Source: Labrenzia sp. 011
GTDB taxonomy: Bacteria; Pseudomonadota; Alphaproteobacteria; Rhizobiales; Stappiaceae
DNA length: 64,000 nucleotides
NCBI RefSeq assembly: GCF_003075075.1
Contig: NZ_QCYM01000020.1
Coordinates: forward strand, 1-64,000
Direction: 5' to 3'
Shown: positions 26,988 through 35,143 of the stretch, piece by piece
Layout of the letters: each line of letters begins with the position of its first letter
How positions within the stretch are numbered: position 1 is the first letter of the stretch
The notes under the pieces: generated by a model
Seen by the model: the letters and a program-made list of their open reading frames with translations, nothing else
Databases searched by the model: none
Told to the model about the DNA's origin: nothing
Made by a program: the position numbers and the translations under genes

Positions 26988-28589
26988 TTATTCGGCGGCA
27001 ACCAGAGCCGGCTGCTCCCAGTGGCCTTTTTCGATGTCCGCGATCTGCTTGTCGATCTGTGCGGTGACGAACCGTGAGAACGGACCAAGATGCACATAGA
27101 GCGCCAGCATCATCATCACCGGCTTGATTGCCCGGAAGTTGGTGAAGGCGGTCTTGATCAGCGTTTTCCAGAACGGTGCGCGATACGTCGTTTCCTTGAA
27201 GGTCATCGCATAGATCAGGCGGCCGAACATGCGGATGTCATGAAAGAACCCGGCGCCCAGGATCGACCCGTTGGCCCCGCTCATGTTGAGCATGCCCGCA
27301 ACCTTCTGGACTCTGCCGAAATAGGCTTCCGGTCCGTAGACCCGTTCTATGACCGACTTGAAATCGGCCAGAATTTCTTCGCGCGGCCGCACCGTCTTGA
27401 AATTGAGGCCCGCGGTGCACTGGTCGCCATGCTCCGTATCGGGGTCGTCGGTGGCGAAATCCGCGTAGAGGCGTCCTTCCTTGGCGAGCCGCCGCGTGAG
27501 CTGCGTGTTCGGCAGGGCGTAGAGAAGGCCTGTCATGGCGACTGGAATGGCGGCTTCCTCGATCAGGGCCGAGATTTCTTCGGCGACCCGGTCGTTTTCC
27601 TCGTCGAAACCGACGATGAAACCGGCGAGCACGAAAATGCCCGCGTCGTAGATCTTGTGCACGCTCTTGGCGATGTCGCGGCGGGTGTTCTGCTTCTTGC
27701 GCGTCGCGATCAGCACTTCCGGGTCCGGGCTTTCGATGCCGATGAACACCGAGAAGAACCCGGCCTTCTGAAGCATCGTCAGGAGCGCTTCGTCATCGGC
27801 CAGATTGAGCGAGGCTTCCGTTGACATTTCGAAAGGATGATTGCGCGCCTTCTGCCATTCCACCAGATCCGGCAGGAAGCCTTTGACCGCGCGTTTGTTG
27901 CCGATCAGATTGTCATCGACGAAATCCACGTGGCCGCGATAGCCGAGCTCATGGAGCCGGTCGAGCTCCGCCAGCATCTGCTCGTTGGTCTTGGTGCGCG
28001 GCACCCGGCCGTAAAGTTCGATGATGTCGCAGAATTCGCAGGTGAACGGACAGCCGCGCGAATACTGGACGCCGATCTGGACATAGTCCTCGAATTTCAG
28101 AAGGTCGAAGCGCGGGATCGGGCTGGAGGTCACGTCCGCCTTGAATTTCTCGGCGGTGAAACGGCCGTTGCGGGCGCCCTCGTTCCAGGCGTCCACGAAT
28201 GTTTCGAGAATGCCTTCGGCCTCTCCCAGAACGAGAAAATCGGCGGCTTCATAAACTTCCGGAGACGACGTGGCATCCGGTCCGCCGACGACGACGGGCA
28301 CATTCTTGGCCTGGGCTCTCTGGATGATGGCCAGGCAGTCGGCCTGCTGAGGAAGCATGCCGCCGGTCATGACCATGTCGGCCCAGGCGAGATCGTCGTT
28401 GCCAAGCGCGCCGGTGTTGCGGTCGATCAGCCGGACGTTCCAGTCTTCCGGCAACATCGCGGCAACGGTGATCAGTCCGAGGGGAGGAGCAGGATATTTC
28501 GCACCGACCAGTTCGCAGGTCGCCCCGTAGTTCCAGAAGGAACCGGCGTTAAAACGCGGGTAGACCAATAAAACGTTGCAGTTCGACAT
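26988..28589 (-). CDS. Cobalamin-binding-domain radical SAM protein (DUF4070 type)
   Basis: A 533-aa iron-sulfur enzyme. The N-terminal part (residues 5-145) has the Rossmann-like B12-binding fold (NVLLVYPRFN; PPLGLITVAAMLPEDWNVRLIDRN; PVVVGGPDATSSPEVY) without a DxHxxG motif. The radical SAM core has GVQYSRGCPFTCEFCDI with C180, C184 and C187 for the 4Fe-4S cluster, then HVDFVDDNLIGNKRAVK and GIESPDPEVL. A C-terminal domain of the DUF4070 type (FGRVQKVAGMLN onward) follows. Relatives include B12-dependent methylases of lipids and small molecules; the substrate here is unknown. The ATG at 28587-28589 follows GGAGGGAA. Confidence 0.87.
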   Translation of the reverse strand: MSNCNVLLVYPRFNAGSFWNYGATCELVGAKYPAPPLGLITVAAMLPEDWNVRLIDRNTGALGNDDLAWADMVMTGGMLPQQADCLAIIQRAQAKNVPVVVGGPDATSSPEVYEAADFLVLGEAEGILETFVDAWNEGARNGRFTAEKFKADVTSSPIPRFDLLKFEDYVQIGVQYSRGCPFTCEFCDIIELYGRVPRTKTNEQMLAELDRLHELGYRGHVDFVDDNLIGNKRAVKGFLPDLVEWQKARNHPFEMSTEASLNLADDEALLTMLQKAGFFSVFIGIESPDPEVLIATRKKQNTRRDIAKSVHKIYDAGIFVLAGFIVGFDEENDRVAEEISALIEEAAIPVAMTGLLYALPNTQLTRRLAKEGRLYADFATDDPDTEHGDQCTAGLNFKTVRPREEILADFKSVIERVYGPEAYFGRVQKVAGMLNMSGANGSILGAGFFHDIRMFGRLIYAMTFKETTYRAPFWKTLIKTAFTNFRAIKPVMMMLALYVHLGPFSRFVTAQIDKQIADIEKGHWEQPALVAAE

Positions 28590-28707
28590 GCAGTTTCCCT
28601 CCGGACGGACCATCCGTCCACTCTTGTCGATACCCTAGCAATATTCCGCTTGGGCACAACCGTCTATTGCCGCTCCGGCACATAAATCGGGATCTCGCCC
28701 CGGCAAA

Positions 28708-30024
28708 TTACACGCCCAAGGTGGTGTCAGGCTTGCGTAGGTGAAAAATGAGGCCGTGGACCTCTTTTCCCAGTTCCTGTCGAAGGATCACCTGTTTTTC
28801 ATGCAGATAGGAAAATCCGGCAGTCTCGGCGCTGCGCTCCAGATAGGCGGGCAGATGCGCGTAACGGCCCGTCGGGTCGACCCGGTAGTCCGGTCCGGCC
28901 GGATCGGACAGATGCTCCACGCTGGCAATCAGCAGTCCACCGGGTTTGAGGGCGGCATAAAGTGCGTTCATGAAGGGCTGGAGATCGCCCAGATAGCACA
29001 GCGTGTCGACGCAAACGGCCAGGTTGAAGCGGGTCGGCAGATCGGAGTTGAGGAAGGCGACCAGTTCGCCCTCCACCAGAAAGTCGTAGACTTCCAGCGC
29101 CGCGGCCTTGCGCAGCATGCCGGGCGAAAGGTCGATGCCCGTCAGCTTGCCGCAGTGGTCACGGATGAGCGGACCGCACAGGCCCGTCCCGCATCCCAGG
29201 TCGATGACATCCGCAAAGCGGCCGCCCGCTTGCCCGTCCAGGGCGATCACCTCTTCGGCGACAAGCTCGGGCGCGCGGTAGCCGAGATTTTTCAGCACCT
29301 CGTCGAAACTGTCCGAAAAACTGTCGAAATGGGTTTTGACATAGTCTTCCGGTGCCTGGTCCAGATTGTCGCCGCGCACGGCGGCGAGCTGATAGCGCGC
29401 GACGGTATTGTCCGGGTCCGCGGCAACGACGCCTTCAAGATGCTCGACAGCACGCTCGCGCCGTCCGAGGGCGCACAGGACCCGTGCATGCCAGATCGGG
29501 TCTGTCCAGACCTCGGAGCCGAATTCCAGGCATCGCTCCAGGGCATCGGCGGCCTCGTCCCTGTGTCCCGAGAGCATCAGGGACAGGCCGTAATTGTGCC
29601 AGGCATTGGGGTTGTCAGGGTCCAGGCGGACGATCTCCGCAAGGATCGGCTGGAGGTCGTCGTTGTTGGTCGCGCCCTCCATCATGACATTGATGTTGCT
29701 CCAGGCCTGCTCGTGGCGCGGTTCGATTTCAACCGCCCTGACGTAGGCTTCCAGTGCCTCGGCCTGCTGCTCGCTCAGCTTCAGGATGTTGCCGAGATTG
29801 TTGTAGGCCGCCGCATTCTGCGGGTTTTTCTCCAGGGACTTGCGGATCAGCACGACGGCGTTGTCCGCCTTGCCGGCATCGAAATGCAGGAGGCCGAGAA
29901 AATGCAGGCCGTCGACGTGGTCCGGATCGGCGGTCAGCACGTCCTTGTAGGCGGCGAGTGCTGCCTCAAGATTGCCGTTCCGATGGGCGGCAACGCCTTC
30001 CTGTAATCTTGCGTCTATCTGCAT
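28708..30024 (-). CDS. TPR-repeat SAM-dependent methyltransferase
   Basis: A 438-aa fusion. The first half (to about residue 215) is a row of tetratricopeptide repeats (EAALAAYKDVLTADPDHVDGLHFLGLLHFDAGK; AAAYNNLGNILKLSEQQAEALEAYVRAVEIEP and further). The second half is a class I methyltransferase: FDSFSDSFDEVLKNLGYRAPELV, VIDLGCGTGLCGPLI (SAM motif I), LTGIDLSPGMLRKA, and FMNALYAALKPGGLLIASVEH. The order TPR then methyltransferase is widespread in alphaproteobacteria; the repeats probably hold a protein substrate. It lies 118 bp upstream of the radical SAM gene on the same strand, so cotranscription is possible. Confidence 0.88.
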   Translation of the reverse strand: MQIDARLQEGVAAHRNGNLEAALAAYKDVLTADPDHVDGLHFLGLLHFDAGKADNAVVLIRKSLEKNPQNAAAYNNLGNILKLSEQQAEALEAYVRAVEIEPRHEQAWSNINVMMEGATNNDDLQPILAEIVRLDPDNPNAWHNYGLSLMLSGHRDEAADALERCLEFGSEVWTDPIWHARVLCALGRRERAVEHLEGVVAADPDNTVARYQLAAVRGDNLDQAPEDYVKTHFDSFSDSFDEVLKNLGYRAPELVAEEVIALDGQAGGRFADVIDLGCGTGLCGPLIRDHCGKLTGIDLSPGMLRKAAALEVYDFLVEGELVAFLNSDLPTRFNLAVCVDTLCYLGDLQPFMNALYAALKPGGLLIASVEHLSDPAGPDYRVDPTGRYAHLPAYLERSAETAGFSYLHEKQVILRQELGKEVHGLIFHLRKPDTTLGV

Positions 30025-30323
30025 GTAATCTCCCGAAAAGCATCAATGAAAATCACGTCGCTGAATCTGCTTTTCTCCATGCTCCATCTCAGTGGGTGAA
30101 TTCATAGATGAAGACGAAATGGCATGTGAAGTGGCTCAATCGACCGTCGAAATTTAACTGTAATGCGCAATGTCGTCGTTAAAATGTTTCCATAATCACA
30201 AAATCGGCTTTTCAGTGCCGGGGCGCCCCGGGGCACGGCTTCAGTGCGCTGTCTTGATGGCTCATTGCCAACAAAAAAGGGCGGTCGAACCGCCCTCGTT
30301 TCCAGATTGAGCTGTAAGCGAGC
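30025..30323. other. Intergenic region between the TPR-methyltransferase and the cold-shock-domain gene
   Basis: About 300 bp with no gene. It carries the methyltransferase promoter, a GC hairpin GTGCC-GGGGCGCCCC near 30215-30240 and, at 30271-30296, the terminator of the gene to the right. Confidence 0.5.
30271..30296 (-). terminator. Rho-independent terminator of the cold-shock-domain gene
   Basis: Read on the minus strand: stem AGGGCGGT / ACCGCCCT with a three-base loop, then a run of six T (rc of 30273-30278). Confidence 0.9.
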
Positions 30324-30527
30324 TTACAGGACTTTCAGATCCTCGGCCACCATCTGACCGCGGCGCCACTCGAGATCGAAGACCACAACCTGGCCTTCCG
30401 TCAGAGTGTCGATGCCGGATCGGCGAAGGGCCGAAATGTCGACGAGAATGTTGTCCTCGCCATCTTCTGGTTCGATCGTGCCGATTCCCCGGCCCTGATC
30501 AAACCATTTTACGTTTCCATGTTGCAT
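30324..30527 (-). CDS. Divergent cold-shock-domain protein
   Basis: A 67-aa single cold-shock-domain protein that begins MQHGNVKWFDQGRGIGTIEP. It keeps GNVKWF (residues 4-9) and the overall spacing (SALRRSGIDTLTEGQVVVFDLE), so the fold is clear. But the RNP1 motif KGFGFI is GRGIGTI (I15, T17 for Phe) and the RNP2 motif VFVHF/VFVHI is ILVDI (L28 for Phe, D30 for His, I31 for Phe). Most of the aromatic and basic residues that stack on RNA or ssDNA are therefore gone. The ATG at 30525-30527 follows GGAAAG. It is monocistronic, ending at a terminator. Confidence 0.88.
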   Translation of the reverse strand: MQHGNVKWFDQGRGIGTIEPEDGEDNILVDISALRRSGIDTLTEGQVVVFDLEWRRGQMVAEDLKVL

Positions 30528-30795
30528 GGATGTGCTTTCCAAATTTCCGCATCAAGGCATTCTGGCGGCGTATGTAGCCGCGCTTAGCAACGTCTTGATG
30601 ACATTGTTGTTGATAGTGCTAAAGTACTTCTGAAATCCCATACGGAAAAATACGCATGTCCGGGCAGTCGTAATAGACTGTCTCAATCCGAACCGCTGTT
30701 TTTGAAAAGTTGGGATTTCGCCGCCCGGAATTCAAACCCGGGACCTCTATAGCTTCAGCTAATATAGTGACGATAAAGTTAATGTCAATACAGGC

Positions 30796-31254
30796 TTACC
30801 TTTCCAGTTTTCCAAGTATGACATACTTGAGGATATCGACCACTTGCCCAGGTGTTTCTGCGGTTGCAAGCGCTGCTGCGTCAACTTCCTTGAGTGGGTG
30901 GGTCAGGGAGGGATCGTGCACCACGATCAGCGATTTGCCGAGCGCGGCCGCATAGCCGGCGTCGAAGGCCGCGTTCCATTGCTTGTATTTGTCGCCGAAG
31001 CGCACCACGACGATATCGGCTTTTTCGATCAGCGTGCGTGTGCGGATCGCATTCACCTTGGCGCCCTTGTGATCGTACCAGAACTTGTTGCTCTCATCGC
31101 CCAGGATCACCGCGCCGCAATCGTCGCTGGCATCGTGATCCGTGACGGGCGCGGAAAAGGCCACCGGCAGGCCAAGGGCTTTCGACTGGTCCGTGATCGT
31201 TTCCCGCCAGTCCGTATGGATTTCACCGGATAAATATACGCGCCAGTTGTCCAT
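30796..31254 (-). CDS. YtoQ-family protein
   Basis: A 152-aa protein of the YtoQ family (uncharacterised, nucleoside 2-deoxyribosyltransferase-like fold). Signatures: MDNWRVYLSGEIHTDWRETI, APVTDHDASDDCGAVILG, FWYDHKGAKVNAIRTRTLIEKADIVVVRFGDKYKQWNAAFDAGYAAALGKSLIVVH. It starts at the ATG 31252-31254 after GGGAGAG; the longer frame to 31341 has no similarity. The biochemical role is not known. It is divergent from the peroxiredoxin gene, 212 bp away. Confidence 0.85.
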   Translation of the reverse strand: MDNWRVYLSGEIHTDWRETITDQSKALGLPVAFSAPVTDHDASDDCGAVILGDESNKFWYDHKGAKVNAIRTRTLIEKADIVVVRFGDKYKQWNAAFDAGYAAALGKSLIVVHDPSLTHPLKEVDAAALATAETPGQVVDILKYVILGKLER

Positions 31255-31466
31255 GGTGTTCTCTCCCGCTTGTTGTCCTGTCACCGACATTCTGTGTCGT
31301 CTTGCTGGTCCCAAGCTGGTGGCTGAGCGGGGTGTCGTCAAGCCATGCGTCGGATTGACCCTGCGGGCGCGGGGCTCCGGGGACTGGACAATCCTATGAA
31401 ATCCCTGAAGGATGACGCGCCCAATTCCGGGTATCTACCCATGCGAAAAATATCAGGAGATCATTG

Positions 31467-32102
31467 ATGTCTGCACTTTTGCTCGGAGACGAGGCTCCGG
31501 ATTTTGAAGTCGATACGACTGCAGGTCCGATCCGTTTCCACGATGTGATCGAAGGGTCCTGGGCGGTTCTGTTCTCCCACCCGAAGGACTTCACGCCCGT
31601 GTGCACCACCGAGCTCGGCATGACGGCCAAGCTGAAGGACAAGTTCGATGCGCGCGGCGTCAAGGTATTCGGTGTTTCCGTCGACCCGATCGAGGATCAC
31701 AAGGCCTGGGTCGGAGACATCGAGGAAACGCAGGGCGTGGCCCTGAACTTTCCGCTGATTGCCGATCCGGACCGCAAGGTCGCGACCGCCTACGGCATGA
31801 TCCATCCGAACGCGAATGATACCCTGACCGTGCGGTCCCTCTTCGTGATCGGCCCGGACAAGAAGATCAAGCTGAAGATCGAATATCCGGCCTCCACCGG
31901 CCGCAATTTCGATGAAGTCATCCGCGTGATCGATTCCCTTCAACTGACGGCTAACCACAAGGTGGCCACGCCCGCCAACTGGAATTCCGGCGAAGACGTG
32001 ATCATCGTTCCGGCTGTCAGCGATGCGGAAGCGAAGGAAAAGTTCCCCGAAGGGTGGAAGACGCTCAAGCCCTACCTGCGCATGGTGTCGCAGCCGAAAT
32101 AG
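31467..32102 (+). CDS. 1-Cys peroxiredoxin (Prx6 type)
   Basis: A 211-aa thiol peroxidase that reduces H2O2 and organic peroxides. The peroxidatic cysteine is C46 in HPKDFTPVCTTEL, and there is no other cysteine, so it is of 1-Cys type. The conserved Arg is in LTVRSLFVIGPDKKIKL. The C-terminal Prx6 dimer extension (TPANWNSGEDVIIVPAVS; KFPEGWKTLKPYLRMV) is complete. ATG 31467 has AGGAG upstream; a TTG at 31464 is in frame but less likely. The reductant would be glutathione or another low-mass thiol. Confidence 0.95.
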   Translation: MSALLLGDEAPDFEVDTTAGPIRFHDVIEGSWAVLFSHPKDFTPVCTTELGMTAKLKDKFDARGVKVFGVSVDPIEDHKAWVGDIEETQGVALNFPLIADPDRKVATAYGMIHPNANDTLTVRSLFVIGPDKKIKLKIEYPASTGRNFDEVIRVIDSLQLTANHKVATPANWNSGEDVIIVPAVSDAEAKEKFPEGWKTLKPYLRMVSQPK

Positions 32103-32140
32103 GGTGTTGCCCGCGCCCGTGAAGCAGCGGGCCTTCCGGC

Positions 32141-32185
32141 CCCTCTCCCGGCGGGAGAGGGAGCCCGGCCGCTTTCGAAGCGGCC
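32141..32185. terminator. Tandem hairpins between convergent genes
   Basis: CCCTCTCCC (32141-32149) / GGGAGAGGG (32153-32161), then GGCCGCTT (32167-32174) / AAGCGGCC (32178-32185). They lie in the 108-bp convergent space after the peroxiredoxin gene. Neither has a T run, so the terminator role is inferred from position. Confidence 0.45.
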
Positions 32186-32210
32186 GCCGCGCCGGATCCG
32201 GCCACTTGCG

Positions 32211-33068
32211 TCAGACGGTTTCCAGCAGGCTCTTGAGGGCAGTGCGGTAGTCGGGAAAACGGAAGGAATAGCCGAGCTCGTCCTTGACCCTGCGGTTCGA
32301 GACCCGCTTGTTCTCGCCATAGAAGGAACGGGCCATCGGCGACAGGTCGGCGGTTTCGAACGGGATCTCCTCGGGCGGCGTCACGCCCAGCAGGTCTGCT
32401 GCGAAGGTAACGACATCCTGGGGGGGCGCCGGTTCGTCGTCGGTCACGTTGAAGATACGTGTCGACGGTCTTTCCAGGGCGGTGCTCAGGACACCGGCGA
32501 TATCGCCGACATGAATGCGGTTGAACACCTGACCCGGCTTGACGAGCCTGCGGGCCGTACCGGCCCTGAATTTCTCGAAAATGTTGCGTCCGGGCCCGTA
32601 GATCCCGGAAAGGCGGAAGATCTGCACCGGCAGGTCATTGGCCGAGGCAAACTCAAGCCAGGCCTGTTCGGCGGCAACACGCTGCACCGAGCGTCTGGAA
32701 ACCGGTTTGCACGGGGTTTCCTCGTCCACCCACGCCCCGTCGTGATTGCCGTAGACGCCGACCGTGGACAGATAACCGGTCCACTGCGCTCCGGCCGCCG
32801 CGATATCCTCGCCATGATGGGTCAGGACCGGATCGCCCGTGTCGTCCGGTGCGATCGAGACAAGCACATGCGTGGCGCTTCGCAGCGCCTCCGCGATGCC
32901 GTCCCCCTTGCTCCGGCCGTCGAAGACAAAGGGGTCCACCCCCAGGTCCCTGAGGCCTTCGGCCTTTTCCGGCGAGCGCGTGGTGCCGCCGATCCACTCG
33001 AACTGGTCGCGGATGGCCTCAACGAACGCTTTCGAGGAATAGCCCGTACCGAAGACGAACAGACGCAT
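32211..33068 (-). CDS. NAD(P)-dependent epimerase/reductase of the YeeZ type
   Basis: A 285-aa extended-SDR-fold protein. It starts MRLFVFGTGYSSKAFVEAI (GxGxxx nucleotide-binding loop), then TTRSPEKAEGL, HVLVSIAPDDTGDPVL, GYLSTVGVYGNHDGAWVDEET (active-site Tyr region), FRLSGIYGPGRN and a C-terminal IHVGDIAGVL. It resembles YeeZ-like proteins of unsettled substrate. It is the last gene of a packed three-gene unit: its ATG (33066-33068) directly abuts the stop of the rRNA/tRNA methyltransferase gene. Confidence 0.85.
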   Translation of the reverse strand: MRLFVFGTGYSSKAFVEAIRDQFEWIGGTTRSPEKAEGLRDLGVDPFVFDGRSKGDGIAEALRSATHVLVSIAPDDTGDPVLTHHGEDIAAAGAQWTGYLSTVGVYGNHDGAWVDEETPCKPVSRRSVQRVAAEQAWLEFASANDLPVQIFRLSGIYGPGRNIFEKFRAGTARRLVKPGQVFNRIHVGDIAGVLSTALERPSTRIFNVTDDEPAPPQDVVTFAADLLGVTPPEEIPFETADLSPMARSFYGENKRVSNRRVKDELGYSFRFPDYRTALKSLLETV

Positions 33069-33896
33069 TCAAAGCTCCAGTTGATTGCGGCGGATTTCAT
33101 AGAGTGCGATGCCGGTGGCGACGGCGAGATTGAGGCTGTCGGCCTGACCGGCCTGCGGAATGCGGATCAGCGTGGCACAGGCCGCCGCCATGTCGTCCTC
33201 GAGCCCCTGCTGTTCATTGCCCATCACCAGCAGGACCGGCTCCGCGTATTGCGGTGTACGGTAATCGACCGAGCCCTTCAGATGCGTGGCGGCAACCGTG
33301 CCGGGCCATTTGCCGGCCAGCGCCTTGAACGCATCCTTGCTCACTTTTGCGAGCGGCACGTGAAAGAGCGACCCCATGGTGGCGCGCACCGCCTCGACCG
33401 CAAACGGGTCGGTACAGTCGCCGACCAGCATCACGCCCGCGCCGCCAACCGCGTCCACGGTGCGGATGATGGTGCCCAGGTTGCCCGGATCGCGCACCCG
33501 GTCGAGGGCGACCCACGGGCCGGTTCCCGCGGGCTCGATGTCCTTGGCGGTAAGGATCTTCTGTTCGTAGACCCCGACGACCATCTGCGGATTGTCCTTG
33601 CGGGTCATGGCGGACATGACGGCCGTGGAGACTTCCAGGATCAGGGCGCCTCTCGCCTTGGCGGTCGCGGCGGCCTTCTGCGCAATTGGATTGTCGCGCG
33701 CTTCCGTGCCGATGGCCAGATAGCGCACGCCCCATCCGGCAGCAAGCGCGTCGGTCGCCAGCTTCAGACCTTCGGCGACGAACAGGCCGGACTGGCTGCG
33801 ATGCTTGCGCTGGGCGACAAGCCCCTTGATTTCCTTGACGATGGGATTGGAGTGGCTTGTGATCTGTTTGACCGCGCCCTGACGCTGTTCGCTCAT
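33069..33896 (-). CDS. TrmH/SpoU-family RNA 2'-O-methyltransferase
   Basis: A 275-aa SPOUT enzyme that methylates ribose in rRNA or tRNA. The N-terminal substrate-binding domain has ITSHSNPIVKEIKGLVAQRKHRSQSGLFVAEGLK. The knotted SAM domain has motif 1 DRVRDPGNLGTIIRT, motif 2 LLVMGNEQQGL and motif 3 IPQAGQADSLNLAVATGIALYEI. The target base is not known. Its ATG (33894-33896) overlaps the TGA of the upstream methyltransferase gene (ATGA), and its stop abuts the next ATG, so the three genes are translated as a unit. Confidence 0.92.
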   Translation of the reverse strand: MSEQRQGAVKQITSHSNPIVKEIKGLVAQRKHRSQSGLFVAEGLKLATDALAAGWGVRYLAIGTEARDNPIAQKAAATAKARGALILEVSTAVMSAMTRKDNPQMVVGVYEQKILTAKDIEPAGTGPWVALDRVRDPGNLGTIIRTVDAVGGAGVMLVGDCTDPFAVEAVRATMGSLFHVPLAKVSKDAFKALAGKWPGTVAATHLKGSVDYRTPQYAEPVLLVMGNEQQGLEDDMAAACATLIRIPQAGQADSLNLAVATGIALYEIRRNQLEL

Positions 33897-34846
33897 CGGC
33901 TGCTCCAGCGCGAAAACAGCGAGGTGGACAGGGCGCGCTTGCCGTCCTCCTCGCGGATGACCAGCTCACCGGATTCCAGAAGTCCCCCCTGGCGGGCCAG
34001 CGTCTCGGCCATCAGCTCGTGAATGGACAGGAAGCTGGAGCGGATCGCATAGGCGGTCAGGATCATGAACAGGGCGTCCCTGGCCAGCAGTTGCTCCAGA
34101 TCGGCGAGCATGCCCGGCAGACTGGTATAGAGATCCCAGACCTCGCCCTTGGGGCCGCGCCCGTATTTGGGCGGATCCAGTATGATGCCGTCGTAAGTGT
34201 TGCCGCGCCGCACTTCCCGTGCGACGAACTTTCCCGCGTCCTCGCAGATCCAGCGGATCGGCAGATCCTCGAGGCCGGACAGCTCCTGGTTTTCCCTTGC
34301 ATAGCCGATTGCCTTGCGGGAGGCATCCACATGGGTGACCTGGGCGCCTTCGCTGGCCGGCAGCAGGGAAGCCAGCCCGGTATAGCCGAAGAGGTTCAGG
34401 ATTTTCAGCGGCTTTTCCGGCGCGCGCTGGCGCTCCGCCCGGATCTTGCCGTTCACCCAGTCCCAATGCGCGGCCTGTTCGGGAAAGACGCCGACATGGC
34501 GGAAGGACATGAAGCGGCCGTTGTAGCGTACCGGCCCATAGGACATGGGCCAGGTTTCCGGAACGCTGCCTGAAAACTTCCACCGGCCCGGACCTTCTTC
34601 TTCCGTGTCGCCGGTAAACACCGCGTCGGCCCGGTTCCAGAAACTCTCCTTCAGCCGGCGGGTGCCCATGGCCTGGGGCTCGGGACGCACGATCGTGAAA
34701 CGCCCGTAGCGTTCCAGTTTCTCGCCCGCTCCCATGTCGAGTAGCCGGTAGTCCTTCCAGCCTTCCGTTTCCAGAACGACGGGCCAGGACTGGGCAGGGG
34801 GAGTGCCGGGCTTGGCGAAGGATGAGGCGCTGGTGCTGTCCGCCAC
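33893..34846 (-). CDS. Class I SAM-dependent (rRNA-type) methyltransferase
   Basis: A protein of about 317 aa resembling the catalytic part of RlmI/RlmK-like 23S rRNA methyltransferases but without a PUA domain. Motifs: LLDMGAGEKLERYGRFTIVRPEPQA, ILNLFGYTGLASLLPASEGAQVTHVDASRKAIGYARENQ (motif I and II) and IILDPPKYGRGPKGEVWDL (DPPK catalytic loop). The start is uncertain: the frame is open to a GTG at 34918, while the GTG at 34844-34846 has GAGAG upstream and was chosen. It heads the operon with TrmH and the epimerase. The exact RNA or other substrate is inferred. Confidence 0.83.
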   Translation of the reverse strand: MADSTSASSFAKPGTPPAQSWPVVLETEGWKDYRLLDMGAGEKLERYGRFTIVRPEPQAMGTRRLKESFWNRADAVFTGDTEEEGPGRWKFSGSVPETWPMSYGPVRYNGRFMSFRHVGVFPEQAAHWDWVNGKIRAERQRAPEKPLKILNLFGYTGLASLLPASEGAQVTHVDASRKAIGYARENQELSGLEDLPIRWICEDAGKFVAREVRRGNTYDGIILDPPKYGRGPKGEVWDLYTSLPGMLADLEQLLARDALFMILTAYAIRSSFLSIHELMAETLARQGGLLESGELVIREEDGKRALSTSLFSRWSSR

Positions 34847-35080
34847 GATGGTCTCTCGTATCTCAGAAAATTGATGCTGCCCCGCCTCGGAGCCTGCTGC
34901 GTTCACTTGTGCAGGCACGAAACTCCGGAACGTTTGAATCGGTCAACGGTCGGATGCCCAGTCAATTTCCGCCTGGACATGCGTTGATCTAGTCGCCAGC
35001 GGCGGCAAGGTCAATATTTGGAACGCGGGGCGAGGCGCCCTGGGGGCGGGACCCGTTTGGTTCGATCGGGCAGGACAACG

Positions 35081-35113
35081 AAAAGGGACGGGAGCGCCTG
35101 GCGCTCCCGTCCC
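35081..35113 (-). terminator. Rho-independent terminator of the large chemoreceptor gene
   Basis: On the minus strand: stem GGGACGGGAGCGC / GCGCTCCCGTCCC (13 bp) with a three-base loop, followed by TTTTCGTTG. Confidence 0.9.
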
Positions 35114-35143
35114 CTGTTCCGATGGTGCCGGGCCGGACCGGGA

